Source: Janthinobacterium sp. J1-1 (GTDB lineage: Bacteria > Pseudomonadota > Gammaproteobacteria > Burkholderiales > Burkholderiaceae_D). From it: a stretch of 64,000 bases of DNA. The DNA lies in assembly GCF_030944405.1 (NCBI RefSeq), contig NZ_CP132339.1:682001-746000 (forward strand). The letters are read 5' to 3'. How positions within the stretch are numbered: position 1 is the first letter of the stretch; the number at the start of each line of letters is the position of its first letter. A program made the translations under genes and the position numbers. Under the pieces are notes generated by a model. It did not search any database. It was not told the origin of the DNA and saw nothing but the letters and a program-made list of their open reading frames with translations. Of this stretch, positions 44,575-53,228 are shown in pieces.

Positions 44575-46833
44575 ATGAAAGCAGCAGCATCAGGCAGGGC
44601 GGTACAACATCTGGCGGCACGGCGCGGTACGCGGCGTTGCATGCTACTGGCGCTGGCCGGCGCCTTTGGCGCGCCGGCCTGGGCGCTGGACGACGCTCCC
44701 GCAGCGCCTGCGGCAGTGGTGGTCAGCGAGGACGATGGCGCCGTGCTGCAGCGGGTGGTGGTGACGTCGGAAAAGCGCCGCGACAACGTGCAGTCGATCG
44801 CCTCGGCGGTGACCGTGATCGGCGGCGACACGGTGGAAAACAGCGAAGTGCGCAATGCCGGCGACATCATCCGCTTCGTGCCCAACATGACGGCCGACAC
44901 CACCGACGGCCATGGCCGTCCGAAGTTCTATATCCGCGGCATCGGCCTGTCCGACGCCTCGGTGTGGAATACCAATCCGATCGGCACCTACCTCGACGAC
45001 GTGTATATCTGGAACGCCTCGACGGTGGGCTTTCCGCTGTTCGACCTGGAACGGGTGGAAGTGCTGCGCGGCCCGCAAGGCACTTTGTGGGGCAAGAACA
45101 CCACGGGCGGCGCGATCAACTTCATTTCGCGCAAGCCCACCTTCAGCAATGACGGCTACGTCAAGGCCAGCATCGGCGACAAGGGCAGCACCCTGCTCGA
45201 AGGCGCTTACGGTGGCGCGCTGAAGGACGATGTGCTGGCCGCGCGCGTGTCGCTGCACCGCGAACAGGCCGACCGCTATGCGCAGAACAGTTTCGTGCCG
45301 GGTACCGAAAAATGGCGCGACCTGGGCGTGCGCGCGCAATTGCTGGCGAAGTTCTCGAACACCTTCGACGCGCTGCTCAACCTCCATTACCGCGACTTCA
45401 ACGGCCCGGTGCTGCTGAGCGGCACCACGGCCGTGCCGACCCAGACCCGCTTCAATATCCCGGCGCTGGTGGAGCCCACCGACAGGTTGAAACAGAAGGG
45501 CGCGGCGCTGACCCTGAACAAGGAGCTGCCGGGCGGGCTGTCGCTGACCTCGGTCACGGGCTATGAAAAATTCGACCGTGCGCAGGGCAGCGCCGACTCC
45601 GTCACGTATGAATCGAGCCGCAGCCGCACGGTGTTCGCGGTCGACCAGCTGAGCCAGGAGCTGCGCTTGGCGTCGCCGAAGACCGGGCCGCTGTCGTGGA
45701 TCGCCGGCGCCTATTTTTTTGACGGAAAACTCGATTCCAGCGCGCAGACGGGCGTGCTGCCAGGCTCGCGCACGGCGGCCGGCGGCAATAAAACGCGCAG
45801 CTACAACAGCACCGACTACACGCTCAAGTCGACCAGCTATGCGCTGTTCGGCAACGCCGATTACAAGTTCAGCGACAAGTTCGACGTGGCGCTGGGCGTG
45901 CGCGAAACGCGCGAGAAAAAGGACATCGATTATCGTTATCGCACCGCGCCGGCCGGCGTGGCCTACAACAATGTGGCGCAGTGGTGGCTGGCGTCGAGCC
46001 TGAACGCCAATCTCACCACGGCGGCGGCCCAGGACGCCTCGAAGACCTGGTCGGCGTTTACCTACGACGTCACGCCGGCCTACCAGATCAGCGACGACGT
46101 GCGCGCGTATTTCCGCTACTCGAAAGGATTCAACGGTGGCAGCTTCAACGCCGGCGCCACCACGCAAAGCCAGGTCACGACGATACAGCCGGAGTACCTG
46201 AAATCGTATGAGCTGGGCGTGAAAAGCGAATGGTGGCAGCGCCGCCTGCAGGTCAACGTGGCCGGCTTTTACTACGACTACACCGACATCCAGCAAAAGG
46301 GCACCACGCTCAATCCGCTCAACCCGAGCCAGCAGGTGCTGACCTTCATCAACGCGCGCGGCGGGGAGGTCAAGGGCGTCGATATCGAGGTGGCGCTGGT
46401 GCCGGTGAAAGACTTGCGCCTGGCCGTCAACGTGGGCCTGAACCATACCGAGTTCACCGACTTCCAGGACACGCTGACGCACAACGCGGCCGGCAACTGG
46501 TTCAACCGCGTGCCGCGCGTGATCGGCAATGTGCAGGCCGAATACAAGTACCGCCTGGCGAGCAGCGGCGCGCTGGTGTTCAACACCGACTGGGGCTACC
46601 GCAGCAAGGCGTATTTCAATGCCGTCGACCAGAGCAGCGCTTTCCTGACCGAGAAGGCCTACTGGCTGGGCAATCTGTCGGCCGGCTACGTGGCGCCGCG
46701 CCAGCAGTATGAGGTGCGCCTGTATGTGCTGAACGCCACCGACAAGGTGTACCGCAACACGGCGCTGATCACCGGCCTGTATTCGTATGGCGCGCCGCGC
46801 ACCTATGGCGTGTCGGCCACCTACCGTTTCTGA
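44575..46833 (+). CDS. TonB-dependent outer-membrane receptor, first gene of the organosulfur uptake operon
   Basis: About 752 residues from the ATG at 44575, which has AGGGAG 6 bases before it. Signal peptide (MLLALAGAFGAPAWALDD), a TonB box region (LQRVVVTSEKRRDNVQ), plug domain (DIIRFVPNMTADTT, FYIRGIGLSDAS, VEVLRGPQGTLWGKNTTGGAINF) and a ~570-residue beta-barrel ending in the C-terminal Phe (SATYRF). The plug spelling is of the TIGR/FecA-like organic-ligand branch, not a clear siderophore receptor. Placement ahead of an SsuABC-type importer suggests it admits a sulfonate, sulfate ester or sulfinate too large for porins. It is controlled by the sigma-54 promoter at 44461. Confidence 0.9.
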   Translation: MKAAASGRAVQHLAARRGTRRCMLLALAGAFGAPAWALDDAPAAPAAVVVSEDDGAVLQRVVVTSEKRRDNVQSIASAVTVIGGDTVENSEVRNAGDIIRFVPNMTADTTDGHGRPKFYIRGIGLSDASVWNTNPIGTYLDDVYIWNASTVGFPLFDLERVEVLRGPQGTLWGKNTTGGAINFISRKPTFSNDGYVKASIGDKGSTLLEGAYGGALKDDVLAARVSLHREQADRYAQNSFVPGTEKWRDLGVRAQLLAKFSNTFDALLNLHYRDFNGPVLLSGTTAVPTQTRFNIPALVEPTDRLKQKGAALTLNKELPGGLSLTSVTGYEKFDRAQGSADSVTYESSRSRTVFAVDQLSQELRLASPKTGPLSWIAGAYFFDGKLDSSAQTGVLPGSRTAAGGNKTRSYNSTDYTLKSTSYALFGNADYKFSDKFDVALGVRETREKKDIDYRYRTAPAGVAYNNVAQWWLASSLNANLTTAAAQDASKTWSAFTYDVTPAYQISDDVRAYFRYSKGFNGGSFNAGATTQSQVTTIQPEYLKSYELGVKSEWWQRRLQVNVAGFYYDYTDIQQKGTTLNPLNPSQQVLTFINARGGEVKGVDIEVALVPVKDLRLAVNVGLNHTEFTDFQDTLTHNAAGNWFNRVPRVIGNVQAEYKYRLASSGALVFNTDWGYRSKAYFNAVDQSSAFLTEKAYWLGNLSAGYVAPRQQYEVRLYVLNATDKVYRNTALITGLYSYGAPRTYGVSATYRF

Positions 46834-46842
46834 GGACGCAGC

Positions 46843-47877
46843 ATGAACGCTATTCCGACTACCCGCCGCCGGCTTGCCGCCGGCGCCCTGGGCTTGATCG
46901 TGCTGGGCGGCGCACTGTGGTGGGCGCTGCGGCCCGCCGCACCCGCCACCCCGCTGGCCCCGGGCAAGCCGGCCGTGGGCGTGCGCATCGCCGCCGCCGC
47001 GCTGGGCAACCCCGAGCAGATCAGCAAGCAGCTGCAGACCAGCGGCCCGCTCGGCTATGCGATCCACCTGGGCGTGTTCCAGCGCGAGCTGGCGCACAGT
47101 GGTTTCCGCTTCGACGGCGTGCTCGGCTTTCCGCGCACGGCGGCGGCCCTGCTGGGCATGATGAGCGGCCAGGCCGAACTGGCCAGCACCGGCGACTCGC
47201 CGGCGGTGCTGTCGCGCGCGCGCGGCGAACGGCAGCGCGCCCTGTATGTCACGCCGCCCAGCGATACCGAGTCCGGTTTCTGGGTGGTCGGGCGCCCCGG
47301 CGGGCCGGCCACGCTGGCGTCCCTGGGCGGCAAGCGCGTGGGCCTGCTGTTCGGCTCCACCTTCGACTACGGCTTCCAGACCGCCGCGCAGGGGCTGGGA
47401 CTGAAAGATGTCGCCTACACGCAGCTGCCCTCGTCGGCGGCGCTGCCGGCCCTGCAAAACAATCAGCTCGACGCCTATGTGACGTCGGCCGCCGTGGCCA
47501 AGCTGTGGATAGACCGCCATGGCCTGACCCTGGTGGGGAAACTGGGCGACGTGCCGTCCACCGGCCGCACCGTCAGCGTGATTTCCGCGCGGGCCGACTT
47601 CCTGGCGGCCAACCCGTCTTTTGCGCCGGCCTTCTGGCGCGGGCTGAAGGCGGGCATCGACGCGATCCGCCAGGACCCGGAAGCGTACTACCGCTGGAGC
47701 GCCGACAGCACCGGTTATCCGCTCGACGTGGTGCGCGCCACCACCAGCATCGATTTCGAGGATAAGGCGATTTCCGACGCGGGCGTGACGGCGCTGAAAA
47801 AACTGCTCGATTTCCGTGTCGCGCACCAGGTGGCGCAAGCGCCGTTTTCGGTCGATGACTGGGTGGTGCGCCAATGA
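46843..47877 (+). CDS. Sulfonate-type ABC transporter substrate-binding protein (SsuA-like)
   Basis: A 344-residue protein with an N-terminal Arg-rich signal or membrane anchor (TRRRLAAGALGLIVLGGALWW), as expected for a periplasmic binding protein; this contrasts with the signal-less DszB-like relatives nearby. The NMT1/SsuA fold shows in LGNPEQISKQLQTSGPLGYAIHLGVF at the N terminus, GQAELASTGDSPAV, LGGKRVGLLFGSTFDYGFQ and DAYVTSAAVAKLW. It starts 9 bases after the TonB receptor and overlaps the permease by ATGA. The ligand is probably an organosulfonate or related sulfur compound, from family and context. Confidence 0.88.
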   Translation: MNAIPTTRRRLAAGALGLIVLGGALWWALRPAAPATPLAPGKPAVGVRIAAAALGNPEQISKQLQTSGPLGYAIHLGVFQRELAHSGFRFDGVLGFPRTAAALLGMMSGQAELASTGDSPAVLSRARGERQRALYVTPPSDTESGFWVVGRPGGPATLASLGGKRVGLLFGSTFDYGFQTAAQGLGLKDVAYTQLPSSAALPALQNNQLDAYVTSAAVAKLWIDRHGLTLVGKLGDVPSTGRTVSVISARADFLAANPSFAPAFWRGLKAGIDAIRQDPEAYYRWSADSTGYPLDVVRATTSIDFEDKAISDAGVTALKKLLDFRVAHQVAQAPFSVDDWVVRQ

Positions 47878-48704
47878 CGGCCGCCATCGTGAACGCCGGC
47901 GTGGCGCTGGCGCCGCCCACGCCCCTGCAAGCGCGGCCACGCTCGCCGCGCCGCAGCTTCCTGCTGCGCCTGTCGGTGCCGCTGCTGATCTTGCTGGCCT
48001 GGGCGCTCGGTTCGGCCAGCGGCGCGCTGCCGACCAATGTGCTGGCCGCGCCGTGGGTGGTGCTCGACAGCGCCTGGTCGCTGGCGCGCTCGGGCGTGCT
48101 GTGGCACCACCTGTCGCTGTCGCTCACGCGCGCCGGCCTGGGCCTGCTGCTCGGTGGCGGCTTCGGCCTGTGCCTGGGCATCCTGGCCGGCCTGTCGCGC
48201 GTGGTCGAGGAACTGGTCGACCCGACCATGCAGATGATACGGGCCGTGCCGTTCTTGGCGCTCATTCCACTGTTGATCGTCTGGTTCGGCATCGGCGAAT
48301 CGTCGAAGATCCTGCTGATCGCGGCCGGCGCTGCCAAGCCCATGTATCTGAACGCCTATGGCGGCGTGCGCAATGTCGACCCGAAAATCATCGAGGCGGC
48401 GCGCATCTTCGGCCTGACGCGCTGGCGCCTGATCGCCGAGATCTATTTTCCCGCCGCGCTGCCGTCGCTGATGGTGGGCCTGCGCCTGTCGACCACCATG
48501 GCGCTGCTGGCATTGATCGGCGTGGAGGTGATCAACACCACCCAGGGCATCGGTTTCCTGATGCTGCAGGCGCAGGAATATTTCAAGACCGAGATCCTGA
48601 TCGTCTGCGTGGTGATCTATGCGCTGTTCGGCCTGGCCACCGACCTGCTGGTGCGGGTGCTGGAACGGCTGCTGATGCCGTGGCGCGCGCTGGCGCGCAA
48701 ATGA
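47874..48704 (+). CDS. Sulfonate-type ABC transporter permease (SsuC-like)
   Basis: A 276-residue inner-membrane protein with about six helices and the BPD_transp_1 EAA loop in EAARIFGLTRWRLIAEIYFPAALPSLMVG (~165-195), which docks the ATPase. It overlaps the binding-protein gene by 4 bases upstream and the ATPase gene by 4 bases downstream. Its size and layout match SsuC/TauC. Confidence 0.92.
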   Translation: MTAAIVNAGVALAPPTPLQARPRSPRRSFLLRLSVPLLILLAWALGSASGALPTNVLAAPWVVLDSAWSLARSGVLWHHLSLSLTRAGLGLLLGGGFGLCLGILAGLSRVVEELVDPTMQMIRAVPFLALIPLLIVWFGIGESSKILLIAAGAAKPMYLNAYGGVRNVDPKIIEAARIFGLTRWRLIAEIYFPAALPSLMVGLRLSTTMALLALIGVEVINTTQGIGFLMLQAQEYFKTEILIVCVVIYALFGLATDLLVRVLERLLMPWRALARK

Positions 48705-49444
48705 ACGGTGCAACTTTGAACGGAAACGAGATGGCGACAATTAGCAAGCTGCGGCTGGCCGGCGATCCGGCACCCGCACATCCCCCGGCGCCGGCGGCGC
48801 AGGTGCGCAACGCGCGCAAGGTCTTCGACGGCAAAGCGGTGCTCGACGGCTTTGAGCTGGACATCGGCCAGGGCGAATTCATCGCGCTGCTGGGGAAAAG
48901 CGGCAGCGGCAAGACCACCTTGCTGCGCATGCTGGCGGGCCTGGACGAGGTCGACAGCGGCAGCGTGCTGGTGGCCGAACGGCGCACGGTGGTGTTCCAG
49001 GAACCGCGCCTGGTGCAATCGAAGCGCGTGCTCGACAATGTGCTGCTGGGACTCGACAAGCGCAGCCAGCGCGAGGCGGCCCTGGCCGCGCTCGACGAAG
49101 TGGGACTGGCCAGCCATGCCGATGCCTGGCCGGCCACGCTGTCCGGCGGCGAAGCGCAGCGCGTGGCGCTGGCGCGCGCCTTGCTGCGCGCGCCGCAGCT
49201 GCTGATGCTCGACGAGCCGTTTGCCGCGCTCGACGCGCTGACCCGCATCAAGATGCAGGCGCTGGTGGCGCAGCTGTGCCGCCGCCACCAGCCGGCCGTG
49301 CTGCTGGTGACGCACGATGTCGACGAGGCGATCCAGCTGGCCGACCGCATCGCGCTCGATCATCCGCGCCAGCGCGGCGCGCAGGCCTTCGACCTGCTGC
49401 GCGCAAGGCTGCTGCGCACCCTGGGCGTGACGGAAACGCCGTGA
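48701..49444 (+). CDS. Sulfonate-type ABC transporter ATPase (SsuB-like)
   Basis: A 247-residue nucleotide-binding protein: Walker A GKSGSGKTT (~65-73), Q-loop VVFQEPRLV, signature LSGGEAQR (~146), Walker B LLMLDEPFAALD and H-loop VTHDVDEA. The EPRL and DEPFAALD spellings are typical of SsuB/TauB. The ATG at 48701 overlaps the permease stop; an ATG at 48731 with GGAAA before it is an alternative start. The stop overlaps the GTG start of the following exporter half. Confidence 0.92.
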   Translation: MNGATLNGNEMATISKLRLAGDPAPAHPPAPAAQVRNARKVFDGKAVLDGFELDIGQGEFIALLGKSGSGKTTLLRMLAGLDEVDSGSVLVAERRTVVFQEPRLVQSKRVLDNVLLGLDKRSQREAALAALDEVGLASHADAWPATLSGGEAQRVALARALLRAPQLLMLDEPFAALDALTRIKMQALVAQLCRRHQPAVLLVTHDVDEAIQLADRIALDHPRQRGAQAFDLLRARLLRTLGVTETP

Positions 49445-51252
49445 GCGCCGCGACAATCGCTCCCATCCTCCCCGTCACCCGCTATCCGCTGCTGCGCTGC
49501 CTGGCCATCTACCGCAGCATGCCGCTGCTGTCCGGCGCCACCGTGCTGCTGTTCGTGCTGGTGAACGCGGCGCTGGTATGCCAGCAATGGCTGCTGGGCC
49601 AGGCCGTGCACGATGTCACCGCAGGGCGCGCCGTGCTGCGGCTGGCCGACGGCACGCTGGACCATGCGCCGGCGCTGCGCTGGCTGCTGCTGCTGGGCGG
49701 CGTGGCGCTGGCGCGCGCGCTGATGCTGTATGCGGTGGCGCTGGCCTCGCAGCAATGCAACCAGCGCCTGCTGACACAGCTGCGCGCGCGCATCTTCAGC
49801 CATATCCAGCAGCTGCAGCTGGCCTATCACTGGCGCCAGGGGATGGGCGAACTGGTGAACCGCACCACGCGCGACGCCGACAAGGTGCGCGACGCCATGA
49901 TCACGTTCTGGCGCCAGGGTGTCGACACGCTGCTGGTGCTGGTCGCCGTGCTGGGCCTGCTGTGCTGGTACCACCCGGCGCTGGGCCTGGTGCCGCTGCT
50001 GCTTTGCATGGCCGCGCTGGCGCTGCTGCTGCGCCAGGCCGGCCATCTGGTGCGGCTCGACCGCGCCACCGGCGCCGCCTACGACCGCGTCAGCCAGGAT
50101 ATCGCCGAAGGCGTGACGGGCGTGCGCGTGATCAAATCGTTCGTGCTGGAACAGCAGCGCAGTACCCGTTTTGCGGGTGAGGTGGCGCTGTTCGCACGGC
50201 AGGCGCGCGCCGCGCTGGCGTATGCCAGTTCGCGCGTGCCGCTGCCGCAGGCGGTGGTGGCGATGGGCCATGTGTGGATCATGCTGTATGGCGCGCTGCT
50301 GGTGGAACGCGGCCAGCTGAACCTGGGCCAGCTGACGGCGGCGCTGCTGCTGGCCACCATGCTGGTGTTTCGCCTGGAAGGCGTGGGCCGCGCCATGCAG
50401 GCCTGGTCCGATGCGCGCGCGTCGGCCGGCCGCATCTGGGAGCTGCTCGACACGCCACTGGCGCTGGCCGGCGGCGCCGGACAGCTGCCACCCGGTCCGC
50501 TGGGCTGCCGCCTGGCACGCGTGGCGCTGGCCGCGCCCGGCGGCGGCAAGCTGATACTCGACGACTGCAGCTTCACCATCGCGCCCGGCGAGACGGTGGC
50601 GCTGGTGGGCGCCACCGGCGCCGGCAAGAGCATGCTGGCGCATTTGCTGCCACGGCTGCTGCAGCCCGATGGCGGCAGCGTGCACCTGGGCTCGGACGCC
50701 ATGGGCTGGCACGATGCGGCCGGCCTCGACTTGCCGGCGCTGCGGCGGCGCGTGCATGTACTGCCGCAGGAGAGTTTTCTGTTTTCCGACACGGTGGCCG
50801 CCAATCTGCGCATGGCCGCGCCCGAGGCCAGCGACGCCGAGCTGCGGCGCGCCCTGCAACTGGCCAGCGCCGGCGAAATCGTCGCCGGCCTGGAACATGG
50901 TATGCAAACGCGACTGGGCGAGCGCGGCACGACCTTGTCCGGCGGCCAGCGCCAGCGTCTGTGCCTGGCGCGCGCGCTGCTGGCGGCGCCCGACCTGCTG
51001 GTGCTCGACGACGCCACCAGCGCGCTCGACGCCGTCACCGAACGGCGCATCCTGGGCGCGCTGCGCGGCGAAGGGGGCGCGCGCACGATGCTGCTGGTCG
51101 CCAGCAAGCTGTCGACCGTGCTGCATGCCGACAGGGTGCTGCTGCTGGAGGGCGGCCGCATTGCCGCCGCCGGCACGCATGCGCAACTGCTGGCCAGCCA
51201 GCCCGCCTACCGCGAGCTGCTGGGGATAGCCGGCGAGGGCGGCCATGAATAA
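49441..51252 (+). CDS. ABC exporter half-transporter with degenerate ATP site (subunit 1)
   Basis: About 603 residues starting at the GTG at 49441, which overlaps the SsuB stop as GTGA. Six membrane helices (~30-310) are followed by a nucleotide-binding domain: Walker A GATGAGKSM (~388), canonical signature LSGGQRQR (~498), Walker B LVLDDATSALD with Asp where the catalytic Glu is expected (~520), and the switch (H-loop) position VASKLSTV with Ser in place of His. Its own ATP site is thus inactive, while its signature motif serves the partner's site. The type is that of heterodimeric exporters such as TM287/288 and BmrCD. It overlaps the partner gene by 8 bases. Confidence 0.9.
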   Translation: MSAATIAPILPVTRYPLLRCLAIYRSMPLLSGATVLLFVLVNAALVCQQWLLGQAVHDVTAGRAVLRLADGTLDHAPALRWLLLLGGVALARALMLYAVALASQQCNQRLLTQLRARIFSHIQQLQLAYHWRQGMGELVNRTTRDADKVRDAMITFWRQGVDTLLVLVAVLGLLCWYHPALGLVPLLLCMAALALLLRQAGHLVRLDRATGAAYDRVSQDIAEGVTGVRVIKSFVLEQQRSTRFAGEVALFARQARAALAYASSRVPLPQAVVAMGHVWIMLYGALLVERGQLNLGQLTAALLLATMLVFRLEGVGRAMQAWSDARASAGRIWELLDTPLALAGGAGQLPPGPLGCRLARVALAAPGGGKLILDDCSFTIAPGETVALVGATGAGKSMLAHLLPRLLQPDGGSVHLGSDAMGWHDAAGLDLPALRRRVHVLPQESFLFSDTVAANLRMAAPEASDAELRRALQLASAGEIVAGLEHGMQTRLGERGTTLSGGQRQRLCLARALLAAPDLLVLDDATSALDAVTERRILGALRGEGGARTMLLVASKLSTVLHADRVLLLEGGRIAAAGTHAQLLASQPAYRELLGIAGEGGHE

Positions 51253-53113
51253 GCCTGCCGCGCCGGGCAGCGACCTGGCCACCGAAGAGGCGCTGGCCGG
51301 CCAGGCCATGCGCCGCACGGCGTGGAGCCGCCTGCTGCCGCTGCTGCGCCCCGTGCGCGCGCACATCGCCGCCGTGGTGCTGCTGGAAGTGTTGCTGGTC
51401 GCCTCAATTTTCGTGCGGCCCTGGTTCGTGCGCGTGCTGGTCGACCGCGGCCTGCTGCCCGCCGGTGTCGGCGGCTGGCGCCTGGACTGGCCGCTGCTGT
51501 GGTGGCTGGGCGCGGGGCTGGCGGCGACCTGGGTGGCGCGCTTTGCGCTGGCCGGCGCGGCCCAGTACCTGGCCGGCAGCGCCGCCATCGGCGTGCTGAA
51601 CGACTTGCGCGTGCGCGCCTTTGCCCATGTGCAGGCGCTCAGCGTGTCGTATTTCGACCGCGCCAGGGCCGGGCGCATCATGTCGCGCCTGGATCGCGAT
51701 ATCGACGGCCTGGAGCCGCTGCTGATACAGGGGCCGCCCGAACTGCTGTCGGCGCTGCTGCGCTGCGTGCTGGCCGGCGTGCTGCTGTGGCATATCGCGC
51801 CGCCGCTGTTCTACAGCCTGGCCGCCGTGATCGTGCCGCTGGCGGCCGGCACCTGGCTGTTCCGCCGCCTCACGCGCAGCAACTGGGCCAGGGTGGCCGA
51901 GCACCGCAGCGGCTACACGGCGCACCTGGTGGAAACCGTCACCGGCGTGCAGCTGCTGCAGCAAAGCGGCCGCCAGCAGGCCAACCTGCTGCGCTACCAG
52001 CAGTTGCTGGGCCTGTTCAGCGCGGCCATGCTGCGCGGCGGCGTGACGGCCGGCTGGTTCGCGCCGTATGCGGGCCTGCTGTCGAACCTGGCCATGGCGC
52101 TGCTGCTGATGGTCGGCGCGCATGGCCTGGCGCAGGGCCAGGTGACGGCCGGGCAGATCATCGAAAGCCTGTTTTACGTGATGCTGTTCCTGGGGCCGCT
52201 GCAGGAACTGGGCGACCTGTTCGAGCGCCATGCGGCCGGCATGGCCTCGGCCGAACGCATCTTCCTGCTGCTCGATACGGCGCCCGAGATCCGCGACCGG
52301 CTTGTCACGCGCGCGCCGGCGCCGGTGCGCGGCCAGGTCGATTTCGAGCAGGTGCGCTTCGCCTACCGCGCCGACGCGCCGACACCGGTGATACGGGGCC
52401 TGGACCTGCGCGTGCGCGCCGGCGAAATGCTGGCCATCGTCGGGCCGACCGGCCACGGGAAAAGTACGCTGGTGCAGCTGCTGACGCGCTTCTATGACGT
52501 GCAGCAGGGCCGCATCGCGCTCGATGGCGTCGATGTGCGCGACTATGCGCAACACGATCTGCGCCGCCATATCGGCGTGGTCTTGCAGGACAACGTGCTG
52601 TTTACCGGCACCATCCTCGACAACCTGCGCCTGGCTTCGCCCGCCGCCAGCGACGCGGTCCTGATCGACGCGGCGCGCGCGCTGGGCGCCGACGAGGTGC
52701 TGGAACGCCTGCCGCACGGTTATCACACGGAAGTGGGCGCGCTGGGCCGGCGTTTGAGTCACGGCCAGCGCCAGCTGGTGTGCCTGGTGCGCGCCTACCT
52801 GGCCGATCCGGCCGTGCTGGTGCTCGACGAAGCCACTTCGGCGGTCGACATGCACAGCGAGCGGCGCATCAGCCGCGCGCTGCGCCGCCTGTGCGCCGGG
52901 CGCACGTCCATCGTGATCGCGCACCGCCTGGCCACCATCCGCGACGCCGACCGCATCGCCGTGATCCGCGATGGCGTGGTGGCCGAACTGGGAGGGCACG
53001 ACGCCTTGCTGGCGCAGGACGGCTTGTATGCCGAGCTGTATCGCAGCCATGACGGCGTCATCGCTGCTGCACCAGCAGCCTGCGCGGCGGCTGTTGCTGG
53101 CGCAGCAGGCTGA
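51245..53113 (+). CDS. ABC exporter half-transporter with competent ATP site (subunit 2)
   Basis: A 622-residue protein with six membrane helices (~38-320) and a nucleotide-binding domain: Walker A GPTGHGKST (~400), Walker B LVLDEATSAVD with the catalytic Glu (~525), H-loop IAHRLATI with His (~557), but a non-standard signature LSHGQ instead of LSGGQ (~503). The missing motif is the one that would complete subunit 1's ATP site, so the defects of the two subunits fall in the same composite site. The last ~25 residues are an Ala-rich tail. Cargo is unknown; in this island it could be the desulfurised product. Confidence 0.9.
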   Translation: MNKPAAPGSDLATEEALAGQAMRRTAWSRLLPLLRPVRAHIAAVVLLEVLLVASIFVRPWFVRVLVDRGLLPAGVGGWRLDWPLLWWLGAGLAATWVARFALAGAAQYLAGSAAIGVLNDLRVRAFAHVQALSVSYFDRARAGRIMSRLDRDIDGLEPLLIQGPPELLSALLRCVLAGVLLWHIAPPLFYSLAAVIVPLAAGTWLFRRLTRSNWARVAEHRSGYTAHLVETVTGVQLLQQSGRQQANLLRYQQLLGLFSAAMLRGGVTAGWFAPYAGLLSNLAMALLLMVGAHGLAQGQVTAGQIIESLFYVMLFLGPLQELGDLFERHAAGMASAERIFLLLDTAPEIRDRLVTRAPAPVRGQVDFEQVRFAYRADAPTPVIRGLDLRVRAGEMLAIVGPTGHGKSTLVQLLTRFYDVQQGRIALDGVDVRDYAQHDLRRHIGVVLQDNVLFTGTILDNLRLASPAASDAVLIDAARALGADEVLERLPHGYHTEVGALGRRLSHGQRQLVCLVRAYLADPAVLVLDEATSAVDMHSERRISRALRRLCAGRTSIVIAHRLATIRDADRIAVIRDGVVAELGGHDALLAQDGLYAELYRSHDGVIAAAPAACAAAVAGAAG

Positions 53114-53157
53114 CGCGCTGATGGCCTGCAAAACGCGCCAAAAGCACCGCAAAAGCC

Positions 53158-53173
53158 TGGCATGGAGTTTGCA
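53158..53173 (+). promoter_or_regulatory. Sigma-54 promoter of the DszB-like gene pair
   Basis: TGGCATGGAGTTTGCA fits TGGCACG-N4-TTGCA with a single change in the -24 box. The predicted start of transcription lies near 53185, about 45 bases before the ATG at 53229. It is in the only sizeable gap of the island. Confidence 0.88.
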
Positions 53174-53228
53174 AAACAAGTGAGACGAGCAGGGCCGCCG
53201 GCCAGGCCGTATGACGCAGGAGAGCATG

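Noticed and set aside
44644..47940. A 1,098-codon minus-strand open frame opposite the TonB receptor and binding protein
   Set aside because: Same shadow effect; both sense genes have clear families and the antisense product has none.
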